From Sphingopyxis sp. (GTDB lineage Bacteria > Pseudomonadota > Alphaproteobacteria > Sphingomonadales > Sphingomonadaceae), in assembly GCA_002733865.1 (NCBI GenBank), contig NVXM01000032.1, forward strand, positions 1-64,000: a DNA stretch of 64,000 nucleotides, given 5' to 3'. Position 1 is the first letter of the stretch. Each line of letters opens with the position of its first letter. The translations under genes and the position numbers were made by a program. The notes beneath the pieces are model-generated. The model was not told the origin of the DNA. It was given only the letters and a program-made list of their open reading frames with translations, and made no database searches. Shown here in pieces: positions 51,984 to 60,271 of the stretch.

Positions 51984-52961
51984 TCAGGCCGCCAGGAAGC
52001 CTTTCAGGCGCTCGTTGATGATCTGATCGGCTTCGGCCATGATCCGGTCGATCAGTTCCTGACAGGTCGGGATATCGTTGATCAGGCCAGCGACCATACC
52101 GCAGCTCCATGCACCGGCGTCCATCGTGCCTTCCAGCATGATCTTGGGATAGACGCCCGCGACCTGCTCGATGACATCCTTGAATTCCAGATCGGCGCCC
52201 TTTTCCTTCTCGATTTCGAGCAGCCGTTCAACCGCCGGATTGGTCAGCACGCGTTCGGTATTGCGCAGCGGGCGCATCACCAGGCGGGTGTCGAGTTCGC
52301 TGGCGGCGACGATCGCGTCTTTCACATTCTGGTGCACCGGCGCTTCCTTGGTGGCGATGAAGCGGGTACCCATGTTCATGCCTTCCGCGCCCATTGCCAG
52401 CGAGGCGACGAGGCTGCGGCCGTCGGCCTGACCGCCGGAGGAGACAAAGGGAATCTCCAGTTCGTCGGCAGCGCGGGGCAGCAGGATCATGTTCGGAATA
52501 TCGTCCTCGCCGGGATGGCCGCCGCATTCGAAGCCGTCGACCGATACTGCATCGCAGCCGATGCTCTGCGCCTTCAGCGCGTGGCGGACAGCGGTGCATT
52601 TGTGGATCACCTTGATACCGGCGCCGTGCAGCGCGGGCAGTACCTGCACCGGATTGTTGCCGGCGGTTTCGACGACCTTGACGCCGCCGTCGATGATCGC
52701 CTTGACCATGCCTTCATAGTCGGGCGCGTTGACTACTGGCAGGAAGGTCAGGTTCACGCCGAACGGCTTGTCGGTCATGTCCCGGCACTTGGCGATTTCG
52801 TCGGCCAGCGCCGCAGCGGACGGCTGGGTCAGCGCGGTGATGATTCCCAGTCCGCCAGCGTTGGAAACGGCAGCGGCCAGTTCGGCAAATCCCACATAAT
52901 GCATGCCACCCTGGATGATCGGATGTTCGATGCCGAAAAGCTCGGTGATGCGTGTTTTCAT
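51984..52961 (-). CDS. Nitronate monooxygenase/2-nitropropane dioxygenase-like flavoprotein
   Basis: This 325-residue FMN TIM-barrel protein shows IIQGGMHYVGFAELAAAVSN, GVKVVETAGNNP, FECGGHPGEDD (catalytic-type His) and SSGGQADGRSLVASLAMGAE. It belongs to the NMO/FabK-like group, whose members oxidise nitronates or reduce enoyl chains. Its place in an acyl-CoA cluster suggests an acyl-linked role. ATG 52961 has ACAGGAGCT upstream; the shared operator lies about 60 bp upstream. Confidence 0.88.
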   Translation of the reverse strand: MKTRITELFGIEHPIIQGGMHYVGFAELAAAVSNAGGLGIITALTQPSAAALADEIAKCRDMTDKPFGVNLTFLPVVNAPDYEGMVKAIIDGGVKVVETAGNNPVQVLPALHGAGIKVIHKCTAVRHALKAQSIGCDAVSVDGFECGGHPGEDDIPNMILLPRAADELEIPFVSSGGQADGRSLVASLAMGAEGMNMGTRFIATKEAPVHQNVKDAIVAASELDTRLVMRPLRNTERVLTNPAVERLLEIEKEKGADLEFKDVIEQVAGVYPKIMLEGTMDAGAWSCGMVAGLINDIPTCQELIDRIMAEADQIINERLKGFLAA

Positions 52962-53019
52962 GGGCTTAGCTCCTGTCAGTGGAAGGATTGGAAGCATCTT
53001 TGCTCCATCCGGGAATCAT

Positions 53020-53035
53020 TTAATCGCGCGATTAA
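53020..53035. promoter_or_regulatory. Shared 16-bp operator, copy 3 (perfect palindrome)
   Basis: TTAATCGCGCGATTAA, perfectly self-complementary, upstream of the nitronate monooxygenase gene. It overlaps the TAA stop of the acyl-CoA dehydrogenase at 53032. Confidence 0.6.
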
Positions 53036-54075
53036 CTAGCAGCCGGTTTGTCCCCCGTCCAGTCGCCTGTAGTCACGCCTTGCCAGATTTGATCCCGGGT
53101 CGTTGCGGCCAGTTCCGCGCCCAGTTGCCGGGACCAGTGATGCTCGTTGCCCAGCGCATCGCGCCACGCCCAGAGCCGCCTTGTATAATGGTGCAGATCA
53201 TATTCCTGCGTATAGCCCATCGCGCCGTGGACCTGATGGAAGGGCACGGTCACTGCCTCAACGCTATGACCGATCTGGACCTTGGCAATCACGGCCTCGT
53301 GCCACGCCTGTTCCGGATCGTCGGCGTGGCGAGCGATGGCGCTGGCGGCCTGGGTCGCGGCCATGGCGGCGGCGGCGCATTCCGATGCGGCGACCGCCAG
53401 CTGGTGCTGGATCGCCTGGAATTTGGACAGCGGCCGTCCAAACTGTTCGCGCTGCGAGACATAGTCGATCGACAGGTTCAGCGCGGTCTCCATGGTGGCA
53501 GCCATTTGCACCGCGCGGACGGTGAGGATCATCGCTTCGAAGGCCCGCCGCGACAGGTCGGTCTTGGCCGATTGTTCCGCCAGATGGCCGGAAAAGACAA
53601 ATTGTGTCATGCCGTCAGGCGACAGGGCTTCCTCTGGTGACCGGACCCCGACGCGATTGTCAAACAGGGCGATTTCATGATGCGCTGCGTCAAACAGCAC
53701 GATCTTGTCGGCGTGCATGCCAAAGGGAATGTCGGCGCTCGGCGTGTGACCGCTGAGCGCGAAGCTGGCGCTGCCATCGGCCGGTGCAAGTCCCGCTTTG
53801 TCGAGCATCCAGTTGGCGATCAGCGTTTCGGCGAAAGGTACGGGCGAGGCCGCCTGCGCCGATGCCCAGATCGCTCCGAAAACCTCGCCTAATCCTGCCC
53901 CAAAGCCGCCATTATCCTCGCTGACCCAGGCCAGCGGCAAGCCGTTTTCGGCAAGCGCGTCCCAGAGAGCCTGCGGATATTCACCGGCTTCTGCGAGATG
54001 CGGGACGTCGCGGCCGCACAGATCGGTGTAAATTTTCGTGGCCGTTTCGGCGACCATGCCTTCGGTGTTGATCAT
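53032..54075 (-). CDS. Acyl-CoA dehydrogenase (small-subunit-like)
   Basis: This 347-residue protein has the acyl-CoA dehydrogenase C-terminal helical domain: YVSQREQFGRPLSKFQAIQH and QVHGAMGYTQEYDLHHYTRR. The N-terminal part is less conserved, and the usual catalytic Glu/GT.E motif is not evident, as in partner subunits of heteromeric pairs. ATG 54075 is preceded by GGAGACTGTC. The adjacent upstream gene is another acyl-CoA dehydrogenase. Confidence 0.88.
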   Translation of the reverse strand: MINTEGMVAETATKIYTDLCGRDVPHLAEAGEYPQALWDALAENGLPLAWVSEDNGGFGAGLGEVFGAIWASAQAASPVPFAETLIANWMLDKAGLAPADGSASFALSGHTPSADIPFGMHADKIVLFDAAHHEIALFDNRVGVRSPEEALSPDGMTQFVFSGHLAEQSAKTDLSRRAFEAMILTVRAVQMAATMETALNLSIDYVSQREQFGRPLSKFQAIQHQLAVAASECAAAAMAATQAASAIARHADDPEQAWHEAVIAKVQIGHSVEAVTVPFHQVHGAMGYTQEYDLHHYTRRLWAWRDALGNEHHWSRQLGAELAATTRDQIWQGVTTGDWTGDKPAAS

Positions 54076-54093
54076 CTGACAGTCTCCGACCGT

Positions 54094-54166
54094 GCTCCGC
54101 ACTTGATGCGGAGCTCTGTATTACAGCGTGCGCTTGTGCCTCCAGGGCTCCGCATCGAGCGCGGAG
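54094..54166. repeat. Inverted repeat element, family D (GCTCCGC arms)
   Basis: GCTCCGCACTTGATGCGGAG and GCTCCGCATCGAGCGCGGAG form two adjacent hairpins in the gap between two acyl-CoA dehydrogenase genes. Only one copy was seen. Confidence 0.65.
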
Positions 54167-54187
54167 TACATTGCTTTGCAGATCTCA

Positions 54188-55345
54188 TCATCTGAGCCCC
54201 AGCTGGCGGGCGATAATGCCGCGCATCACTTCGGTGGTGCCGCCGCGCAGCGTATTGGGCGGGGAGCGCAGCACGCCGATATTCATGATCCGGCGCATGT
54301 CCGGGCTCCAGTCTTCGGGCGGCAAGTCGGTGAGCATCGCGCGCACCTGCTGCGTGAGGTCATTCTCCAGCCTATTGCCGAGATCCTTGACCAGCGCTGC
54401 CTCGGTTTCGGGTGAGACGCCCTGATCGAGCAGATTGGCGATCGCCCAGGACATGCCGCGCAGCGTACGCAGATTCGCGATCAGCTTGCCAAGGCGTGCC
54501 TGGCTGTCCGAACCCATTTTCCCGTTCAGCTGTCCCAGCGCAGTCTCCAGCGTGATATAGCTCGACAGAAACCGTTCCGGGCCGGAGCGCTCCATCGCCA
54601 GTTCGCCGGTGACCTGTGCCCAGCCGCCGCCCTCTTCGCCGAGCAGACAGTCGTCGGGGACGATCACGTCCTCGAAATAGACCTCGGTGAAATGGGCATC
54701 GCCGGACAGGTCGACGATCGGCTTGACGGTGACTCCGGGCAGGCTGAGGTCGATCATGATCTGCGACAGGCCGACATGGCGGTTGCGGCCATCGGCTGGC
54801 GAGGTGCGCAGCAGGGCCACCATATAGTGGCACATATGCGCGCCGGACGACCAGATTTTCTGGCCGTTGATCTTCCATCCGTCGCTGACCTTCTCGGCTT
54901 TCGTTTTGACATTAGCGAGATCGGACCCGGCGCCCGGCTCGCTGAGGCCAATCGCGAAATAGCATTCGCCCGCGGCGATGCGAGGCAGGATATCAAGCTT
55001 CTGTTCTTCGGTGCCTTTGGCGAGCAGCATGGGTGCGTGCTGGCGGTCGGCGATCCAGTGCGCGGCGACAGGCGCGCCGGCGCGCAAAGTTTCCTCGGTG
55101 ACGATATAGCGTTCGAGAGCGCTCTTGTCGTGGCCGCCATATTGGCTGGGCCAGGTCAGGCCGATCCAGCCGCGCTTGCCCATTTTTTTCGAGAATTCCG
55201 GATCGGCGGAGGCCATCCAGCATTCCGGTTCGGGCCGGAAATTGCCCGCTTCGCGCTCTTCCTTGAGGAACGCCTGCAGCTCTGCGCGCAACTCCTCGAG
55301 CGCCGGATCGGGCTGGATGACGGGGAAATTAAATCTTTGCATCAT
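54188..55345 (-). CDS. Acyl-CoA dehydrogenase
   Basis: This 385-residue protein is a typical acyl-CoA dehydrogenase: AIGLSEPGAGSDLANVKTKA, GQKIWSSGAHMCHYMVALLR, ELAMERSGPERFLSSYITLE and NTLRGGTTEVMRGIIARQLG. It oxidises acyl-CoA using FAD. With the downstream shorter member it probably forms a heteromeric enzyme. Transcribed leftward with that gene and the nitronate monooxygenase and SDR. Confidence 0.92.
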   Translation of the reverse strand: MMQRFNFPVIQPDPALEELRAELQAFLKEEREAGNFRPEPECWMASADPEFSKKMGKRGWIGLTWPSQYGGHDKSALERYIVTEETLRAGAPVAAHWIADRQHAPMLLAKGTEEQKLDILPRIAAGECYFAIGLSEPGAGSDLANVKTKAEKVSDGWKINGQKIWSSGAHMCHYMVALLRTSPADGRNRHVGLSQIMIDLSLPGVTVKPIVDLSGDAHFTEVYFEDVIVPDDCLLGEEGGGWAQVTGELAMERSGPERFLSSYITLETALGQLNGKMGSDSQARLGKLIANLRTLRGMSWAIANLLDQGVSPETEAALVKDLGNRLENDLTQQVRAMLTDLPPEDWSPDMRRIMNIGVLRSPPNTLRGGTTEVMRGIIARQLGLR

Positions 55346-55365
55346 TTAGGCCTTTGTAACTATCG

Positions 55366-55431
55366 CCGTTTGTCCTGAGCCTGTCGAAGGACGATTGCCA
55401 TGATGCTTCGACAAGCTCAGCATGAACGGGT
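55366..55431. repeat. Dispersed palindromic repeat, family A, copy 4
   Basis: Arms CCGTTTGTCCTGAGCCTGTC and CTTCGACAAGCTCAGCATGA in the gap before the sulfatase 3' end. Confidence 0.8.
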
Positions 55432-55450
55432 TTGGTCTGTCCGCCGCTGT

Positions 55451-57412
55451 TCATGGCGTCACAATATCGAACTGCGGATTGACCTCATCGAGCGCCATAA
55501 ACATGTTGGCCATCAGGGCATCGTCGCCGCTGATGATCATCTTTTTGTCCCGGATCAATTCCATCGGACTGATCTCGCGCATCAGCAATTTGGTGAACAG
55601 GGGCCGGCTGATGGTAATCTGCGTGTCCGAACCCTCGCGGGTAATATCATAAGCTTCCTTGCGCGGGAACATCACGCTCTTGCCGAGATCAATGCTCACC
55701 GCTTCCTTGCGGTCGGGGAACCAGAAGCGGAGGATGCCGCCGTCGCCCTTCATCTTGGCGGGATTGAAGCGGGTCGCCATGGCGTCGAACAGATCGATTG
55801 CCGGGATGCCATTGAGCACCTCGGCATTGGCAGTGCTGATGGCATTCTTGATATTATTGCCTTCGCGCAATTCCCGGGCTCCGACCAGATAGATATTGCG
55901 CCAGGTTCCGGCTTCTGCCTGAAAACCGAGCTGCTCGTAGGTCGAGGCGAGCCATTGTTTGGCGGCTTCATCGGCGGGATCCGCAAACACCAGATGGTTG
56001 AAGACGGTGGCCGCCCAGCGGTAATCGCCGTCAGCAAAGGCCTTCTCGCCGACTGCCAGCGCCTTGGCGGTGCCGCCCATCGCCGCGACATATTTTTTCG
56101 AGGCTTCGACCGGCGGCAGCTCGTGATAATGGGCCGGCACCGCGTCCCACCAGCCAAAATAGCGCTGGTAAACCGCTTTGCTGTTATGGTTGAGCGTGCC
56201 GTAATAGTCGCGCACGCCGAAGTCGGTTTTGGCGAAATCCGGCTCGCCGATATTCTCGGCAATCTCGTCCATCGTCGCGCCCTGGTTGGCCTGACGCATG
56301 GTCTGGTCGTGGACATAGCGATAGATGCCGCGCTGGTTCTTCAGCGCTGCCTGCACATTGTTCGATCCCCAGGTCGGCCAGTGATGCGAGGCGAGCATGA
56401 CGTCCGCTTTGTCGCCATATTTGGCGAGCATCGCGTCGATCACCTTGCTCCATTTCAGCGTGTCGCGAACCAGCGCGCCGCGCGGCGTCAGCACATTGTG
56501 GAAGGTGCGGGTTGCGACCTCTGCGCTATGCAGGGCGTTGAACTGCGGCATGTAGAAGACCATCTCGGCCGGTGCCTCGGTTTCGCCAGCATCCATGAAG
56601 TCGAAGGTGATGCCGTCGATCACCAGAGTTTCGCCATCCTTGCTGATCGATCGGGTCGGCGGCACCAGCGATACATCGCCGCTCGACAGTTTCTGGCCGA
56701 GGCCGCCGCCGACCTGGCCGGTGGTCCCGACCGGCAGGGCCGTGCCGAACTGATATTGCACACGTCGGTTCATCGCGGTGCCGGCGATCACGCTCTCACC
56801 CACGGACTCGGCGAGAAAGCCGTGCGGCGCGATCACCTGGATCTTGCCCGCCTTGATATCCTCGGGCGAAGCAACCCCGGCGATGCCGCCGAAATGGTCG
56901 CCATGGCTGTGGGTGAAGATCACCGCCACCACTGGCCGCTCGCCCAGCGTCTTGTTGGCCAGCGCCAGCCCGGCTTTCGACGGGGCAGGGGTTGTGAGCG
57001 GATCGATGATGATCCAGCCGGTCTTGCCGGCGATCAGCGTCATCTGCGCCAGATCATAGCCGCGTATCTGGTAAATACCGGGCACAACCTCGAACAGGCC
57101 GTGGATGCTGTTCAGCTTTGCCTGCCGCCAGAGCGACGGATTGACCGTATCGGGAGCCGCGCCGGTAATAAAGTCGAACTGGTGCGAATCCCAGGCGACC
57201 GAGCCATCCTCGTTGAGAATTTTGTCCGCCTCGATTTTCGCAAGAAAACCGCGATTGGCATTTTCGAAATCGGTCTGGTCGGCGATCGGCAATTCTGCCG
57301 CGACTCTGGCGTTGGCGGCCTTGGTCGCTTCGGTGGCAACGCCTTCGGGAGGGGCGGCCTGGATCGGCGTCGCCAATATCAGAGCGACCATTGAAAGTGC
57401 GGTCTTCTTCAT
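55451..57412 (-). CDS. Exported alkylsulfatase (metallo-beta-lactamase fold, SdsA-like)
   Basis: This 653-residue protein has a signal peptide (ALSMVALILATPIQA-A). The metallo-beta-lactamase zinc motif FTHSHGDHFGG is present, with later ASHHWPTWGS, and a C-terminal SCP2-like domain as in type III alkylsulfatases (SdsA, Pisa1). It would release fatty alcohols from alkyl sulfates such as SDS. The signal peptide implies periplasmic action. AAGGAGAG precedes ATG 57412. Its neighbours could oxidise and activate the released alcohol. Confidence 0.9.
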   Translation of the reverse strand: MKKTALSMVALILATPIQAAPPEGVATEATKAANARVAAELPIADQTDFENANRGFLAKIEADKILNEDGSVAWDSHQFDFITGAAPDTVNPSLWRQAKLNSIHGLFEVVPGIYQIRGYDLAQMTLIAGKTGWIIIDPLTTPAPSKAGLALANKTLGERPVVAVIFTHSHGDHFGGIAGVASPEDIKAGKIQVIAPHGFLAESVGESVIAGTAMNRRVQYQFGTALPVGTTGQVGGGLGQKLSSGDVSLVPPTRSISKDGETLVIDGITFDFMDAGETEAPAEMVFYMPQFNALHSAEVATRTFHNVLTPRGALVRDTLKWSKVIDAMLAKYGDKADVMLASHHWPTWGSNNVQAALKNQRGIYRYVHDQTMRQANQGATMDEIAENIGEPDFAKTDFGVRDYYGTLNHNSKAVYQRYFGWWDAVPAHYHELPPVEASKKYVAAMGGTAKALAVGEKAFADGDYRWAATVFNHLVFADPADEAAKQWLASTYEQLGFQAEAGTWRNIYLVGARELREGNNIKNAISTANAEVLNGIPAIDLFDAMATRFNPAKMKGDGGILRFWFPDRKEAVSIDLGKSVMFPRKEAYDITREGSDTQITISRPLFTKLLMREISPMELIRDKKMIISGDDALMANMFMALDEVNPQFDIVTP

Positions 57413-57429
57413 ACTCTCTCTCCTTCTTG

Positions 57430-57511
57430 TTCCCCTGCGCAGGCAGGGGTCTATCTCCCGAAATTCCCCAAACGCACGATTGCGAGATGGACTCCCGCTT
57501 GCGCGGGAGAA
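57430..57511. repeat. Dispersed hairpin-pair element, family C, copy 3
   Basis: Hairpins CCCCTGCGCAGGCAGGGG and CTCCCGCTTGCGCGGGAG bracket a core with TATCTCCC and GCGAGATGGA, similar to copies at 32306 and 48694. Confidence 0.75.
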
Positions 57512-57515
57512 CATT

Positions 57516-58313
57516 CTACGCTCCCTTGAACACCGGCTTGCGCTTTTCGAGTATCGCATCAATTGCTTCGCGGTGGTCATCGAGTTGTTGCAAGACGCCC
57601 TGAAACAGCGCGGCCTGATCGAGATTTTCCTTTAGCGTCACGCTCTGCGCAGTGCGCACCAGTTCCTTGGTCTTGCGGATCGCCAGCGGCGGCAGCGCGA
57701 CGACCATCTCCGCCAGTTCATAGGCGCGCTCGAGCAGCTTATCGTTCGCCACCACTTCCGAGACCAGACCATAATCCAGCGCTTTCTTCGCATCAATAAA
57801 CTCGCCGGTGAACAGCATCTGGTTGGCCCGCGCCTGGCCGATGATCCGCGGCAGCAGCCAGGCACCACCGTCGCCGGGGATGATGCCGACGCGCAGGAAG
57901 CTCTCTGCGAAGATCGCGTCCTCGCCGGCGATGCGGATATCGCACATCGTGGTCAGGTCGTTGCCCGCGCCGATCGCATGGCCGTTGACCGCAGCGATCA
58001 CCGGCACCGAGATTTCGGAAAAGGCCAGCGGAATGCGCTGGATGCCGGTCTTGTACCAGTTCTCGATGTCCAGTGGCGTCATATTCTGCTCGGCGGTCAT
58101 CGCCTTGATCTCGTGCAGATTGCCGCCGGAGGAAAAGCTCTTGCCGTTGGCGGCGAGCACGACGCAGCTGACACCGGCATCGGCGTCGGCCTTGTTGATC
58201 GCGTTGACCAGCGCTTCGCACAGATCTTTCGACAGCGCGTTGCGCGTTTCCGGCTTGTTCAATGTGATTGTCACGATGCGGTCATTTTTCTCATAGAGAA
58301 TGACGTCTGCCAT
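57516..58313 (-). CDS. Enoyl-CoA hydratase/crotonase family protein
   Basis: This 265-residue crotonase shows oxyanion segments AANGKSFSSGGNLHEI and AAVNGHAIGAGNDLTTMCDI, and FLRVGIIPGDGGAWLLPRII. It probably hydrates enoyl-CoA, although crotonases have diverse chemistry. AAAGGAATTT lies before ATG 58313. It is upstream of the alkylsulfatase, with a family C element between, and divergent from gspH. Confidence 0.92.
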   Translation of the reverse strand: MADVILYEKNDRIVTITLNKPETRNALSKDLCEALVNAINKADADAGVSCVVLAANGKSFSSGGNLHEIKAMTAEQNMTPLDIENWYKTGIQRIPLAFSEISVPVIAAVNGHAIGAGNDLTTMCDIRIAGEDAIFAESFLRVGIIPGDGGAWLLPRIIGQARANQMLFTGEFIDAKKALDYGLVSEVVANDKLLERAYELAEMVVALPPLAIRKTKELVRTAQSVTLKENLDQAALFQGVLQQLDDHREAIDAILEKRKPVFKGA

Positions 58314-58416
58314 CAAAAATTCCTTTGCCCTGCGTTTCTGTTCTTATGCCGCTGTCATTGCAGGGCTTCATGGATTCTGCAAGACTCGCTCCGCTCAACT
58401 CGCTAAATGAACGATA

Positions 58417-58896
58417 ATGATCCGACAGAAAACCCCAGTCGCAAGCGAAAATACATCTGGCTTCACTCTGGTGGAGCTGATGGTGGTGTTGCTGATCATC
58501 GGGCTGATGGCTTCGGTCGTGGTTTTCTCTTTTCCGAGCGGCAGCAGCGCGCTCGAAGAAGACGCGCAGCGCTTTGCCGCACGCACCGCAGCGCTGCGTG
58601 ACAATGCGATCCTGCAATCCCGGCCGATGGCGGTGCAGGTCACGCCGTCCGGCTACAGTTTTCTCGAGCGACGCAAGGGCAGCTGGTCGGTAATCGAGGA
58701 CAAACCGTTTGTGTCGACTAACTGGTCCGACGGCGTAACCGCGCAGACCGGCGAGACCGGTCCGATGATGATCAGTTTCGAAAGCACTGGCCTGCCCAGC
58801 GATCAGGCCGAGCTGGTGCTGCAGTCCAGTGACCAGAGACGCAGCGTGCTGATTGCAGCAATGGGCGATGTGAAGCTGGCGGGGACGGCGCCGTGA
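58417..58896 (+). CDS. gspH: Type II secretion pseudopilin GspH-like
   Basis: This 159-residue protein has a prepilin peptidase site SG|FTLVELMVVLLIIGLMAS at residues 14-32 and a GspH-like C-terminal domain (AARTAALRDNAILQSRPMAV and SGYSFLERRKGSW). It would be a minor pseudopilin of a type II secretion system. A stop codon (TGA) directly precedes, so ATG 58417 is the start. The ribosome site is weak. gspI follows with a 4-nt overlap. Confidence 0.88.
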   Translation: MIRQKTPVASENTSGFTLVELMVVLLIIGLMASVVVFSFPSGSSALEEDAQRFAARTAALRDNAILQSRPMAVQVTPSGYSFLERRKGSWSVIEDKPFVSTNWSDGVTAQTGETGPMMISFESTGLPSDQAELVLQSSDQRRSVLIAAMGDVKLAGTAP

Positions 58897-59306
58897 TGAG
58901 ATTGGGAAAGTCGGGAGAGCGGGGCTTCACCCTGATCGAGATGCTGGTCGCCCTGTCAGTATTCAGCCTCGCCGCCCTCTCGCTGATCCGGCTGCAGGCC
59001 TATACCACCAACAATGCCGCCGAACTGGAAATGCGCGTGGTGGGGCAGTCGGTGGTCCGCAACCGGGCAGTCGAAATTCTTACAAACCCGCGTCCGCCAG
59101 CGCTCGGCGAGGCAAGCGGCACGGTCGAAAACGGCGGCTGGCAATGGCAGTGGGCGCAGGATGCGAAGCTGACCGAGGACCAGCGCTTCATTCAGGTCGA
59201 TATCAGCGCGCGGGAGAAAGACAGCGGCGCGCCCGCGTCGCTAACGATCCTGCGGCCTTCGGCGCTGGTGCTCGATGAACCACCGGTCGAGCCGCCCCAA
59301 AACTAG
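58893..59306 (+). CDS. gspI: Type II secretion pseudopilin GspI-like
   Basis: This 137-residue protein has a prepilin site RG|FTLIEMLVALSVFSLAALS and the conserved GspI region LIRLQAYTTNNAAELEMRVV, GGWQWQWAQDAK. It overlaps gspH (ATGA). No gspJ, gspK or other secretion genes follow; a 6-phosphogluconolactonase-like gene comes next, so the pair is separated from the rest of its system. Confidence 0.86.
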   Translation: MMRLGKSGERGFTLIEMLVALSVFSLAALSLIRLQAYTTNNAAELEMRVVGQSVVRNRAVEILTNPRPPALGEASGTVENGGWQWQWAQDAKLTEDQRFIQVDISAREKDSGAPASLTILRPSALVLDEPPVEPPQN

Positions 59307-59394
59307 CGAACCCGTCAGGAAAATCTAATGTTTAACCTTTGTTTCGGGCCGAACAGGGACTAGAAGCATGGGAAATTGACCAACGGAAAGAAAC

Positions 59395-60144
59395 ATGAGC
59401 AAACTCGAAGACGCCCTAGAAGATTTTGATATGGACGACCTTCCCGAGGAGGATGAATCCCTGCTCGAATGGTGGGACTTTGACGATCAGGCCGAGATGG
59501 TCGACGCAGTTGCTGGCGATATCCAGTTCATTATCGAGAGCGCGCTGGATGCCCGCGGCGATGCGCTGCTGGCGCTGCCGGCCAGCGATGAGGCGATGCC
59601 CATCCTCGAGGCGCTCGCCGAAAAGCCGATCAAATGGAAATATGTCACCATCATCCCGAGCTATGATCTGCTGGTTCCGCTCGACGATCCGCGCAGCAAT
59701 GTGAAAAAACTGGCGAGTCTGTTTCTGACCCGCGGAGCACGGGTGTTGCCGCTGGCGCCAGAGCATGAGGATTATCACATGGCCGGTGCTGCAGCGGATG
59801 CGCGGCTGCGCGACACCAAATGGCCACCCGATCTGGTCCTGCTCGGCATGGGCGCTGATGGCAGCACCGCCGGGATCATGGAAAGCGCGGACATGGAAGA
59901 GGCGCTGGATGGACCACCAGAAAAAATAGCCGTCGGCCTGCTGCCTGAGGACGGGGATACGCCGCTGGTGACGATCACCAAGGCGGCGATTTGTGAAGCG
60001 CGAACCGTGGTCGTTCTGCTGAAAGGTGCGGACGCGCAGACGATGCTCGAGTCCGAGATCGAACAGGGTGCGACAAGCATGGCGCCGATTGGCCGGATAT
60101 TTGCCGATCTGACGGTGCCTGTGGATATCTATGTGGAGAATTAG
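59395..60144 (+). CDS. 6-phosphogluconolactonase-like protein with degenerate active site
   Basis: This 249-residue protein aligns with 6-phosphogluconolactonases (pentose-phosphate/Entner-Doudoroff step), for example in DVAFII-like AGDIQFIIESALDARGDALL, KWKYVTIIPSYDLLVPLDDP, and WPPDLVLLGMGADGSTAGI. However, key residues are altered: the GGxTP loop reads PASDEAMPI, the DER/DDR motif reads PSYDLLV, and the DGHTAS motif reads DGSTAGI. An acidic N-terminal tail of about 25 residues is present. It is likely a catalytically inactive or altered paralogue. GGAAAGAAAC precedes ATG 59395. Confidence 0.78.
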   Translation: MSKLEDALEDFDMDDLPEEDESLLEWWDFDDQAEMVDAVAGDIQFIIESALDARGDALLALPASDEAMPILEALAEKPIKWKYVTIIPSYDLLVPLDDPRSNVKKLASLFLTRGARVLPLAPEHEDYHMAGAAADARLRDTKWPPDLVLLGMGADGSTAGIMESADMEEALDGPPEKIAVGLLPEDGDTPLVTITKAAICEARTVVVLLKGADAQTMLESEIEQGATSMAPIGRIFADLTVPVDIYVEN

Positions 60145-60192
60145 GGGGTCATTTCTGCCTTCTATCGCGGAATGATGTGACTATCGATTGAT

Positions 60193-60208
60193 TTAACTGC
60201 GCGATTAA
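60193..60208. promoter_or_regulatory. Shared 16-bp operator, copy 4 (upstream of acyl-CoA synthetase)
   Basis: TTAACTGCGCGATTAA lies 63 bp before ATG 60272; its right half is identical to the perfect palindrome at 53020. Confidence 0.55.
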
Positions 60209-60271
60209 ACCATGGTGCCGGGAAAGCGAATCGCCAATACAGGCGATCGAACTCTTGGAGAACGCCAGATC

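Noticed and set aside
55400..57394. 664-codon plus-strand frame
   Set aside because: Antisense to the alkylsulfatase with its zinc motif; no family content on the plus strand.
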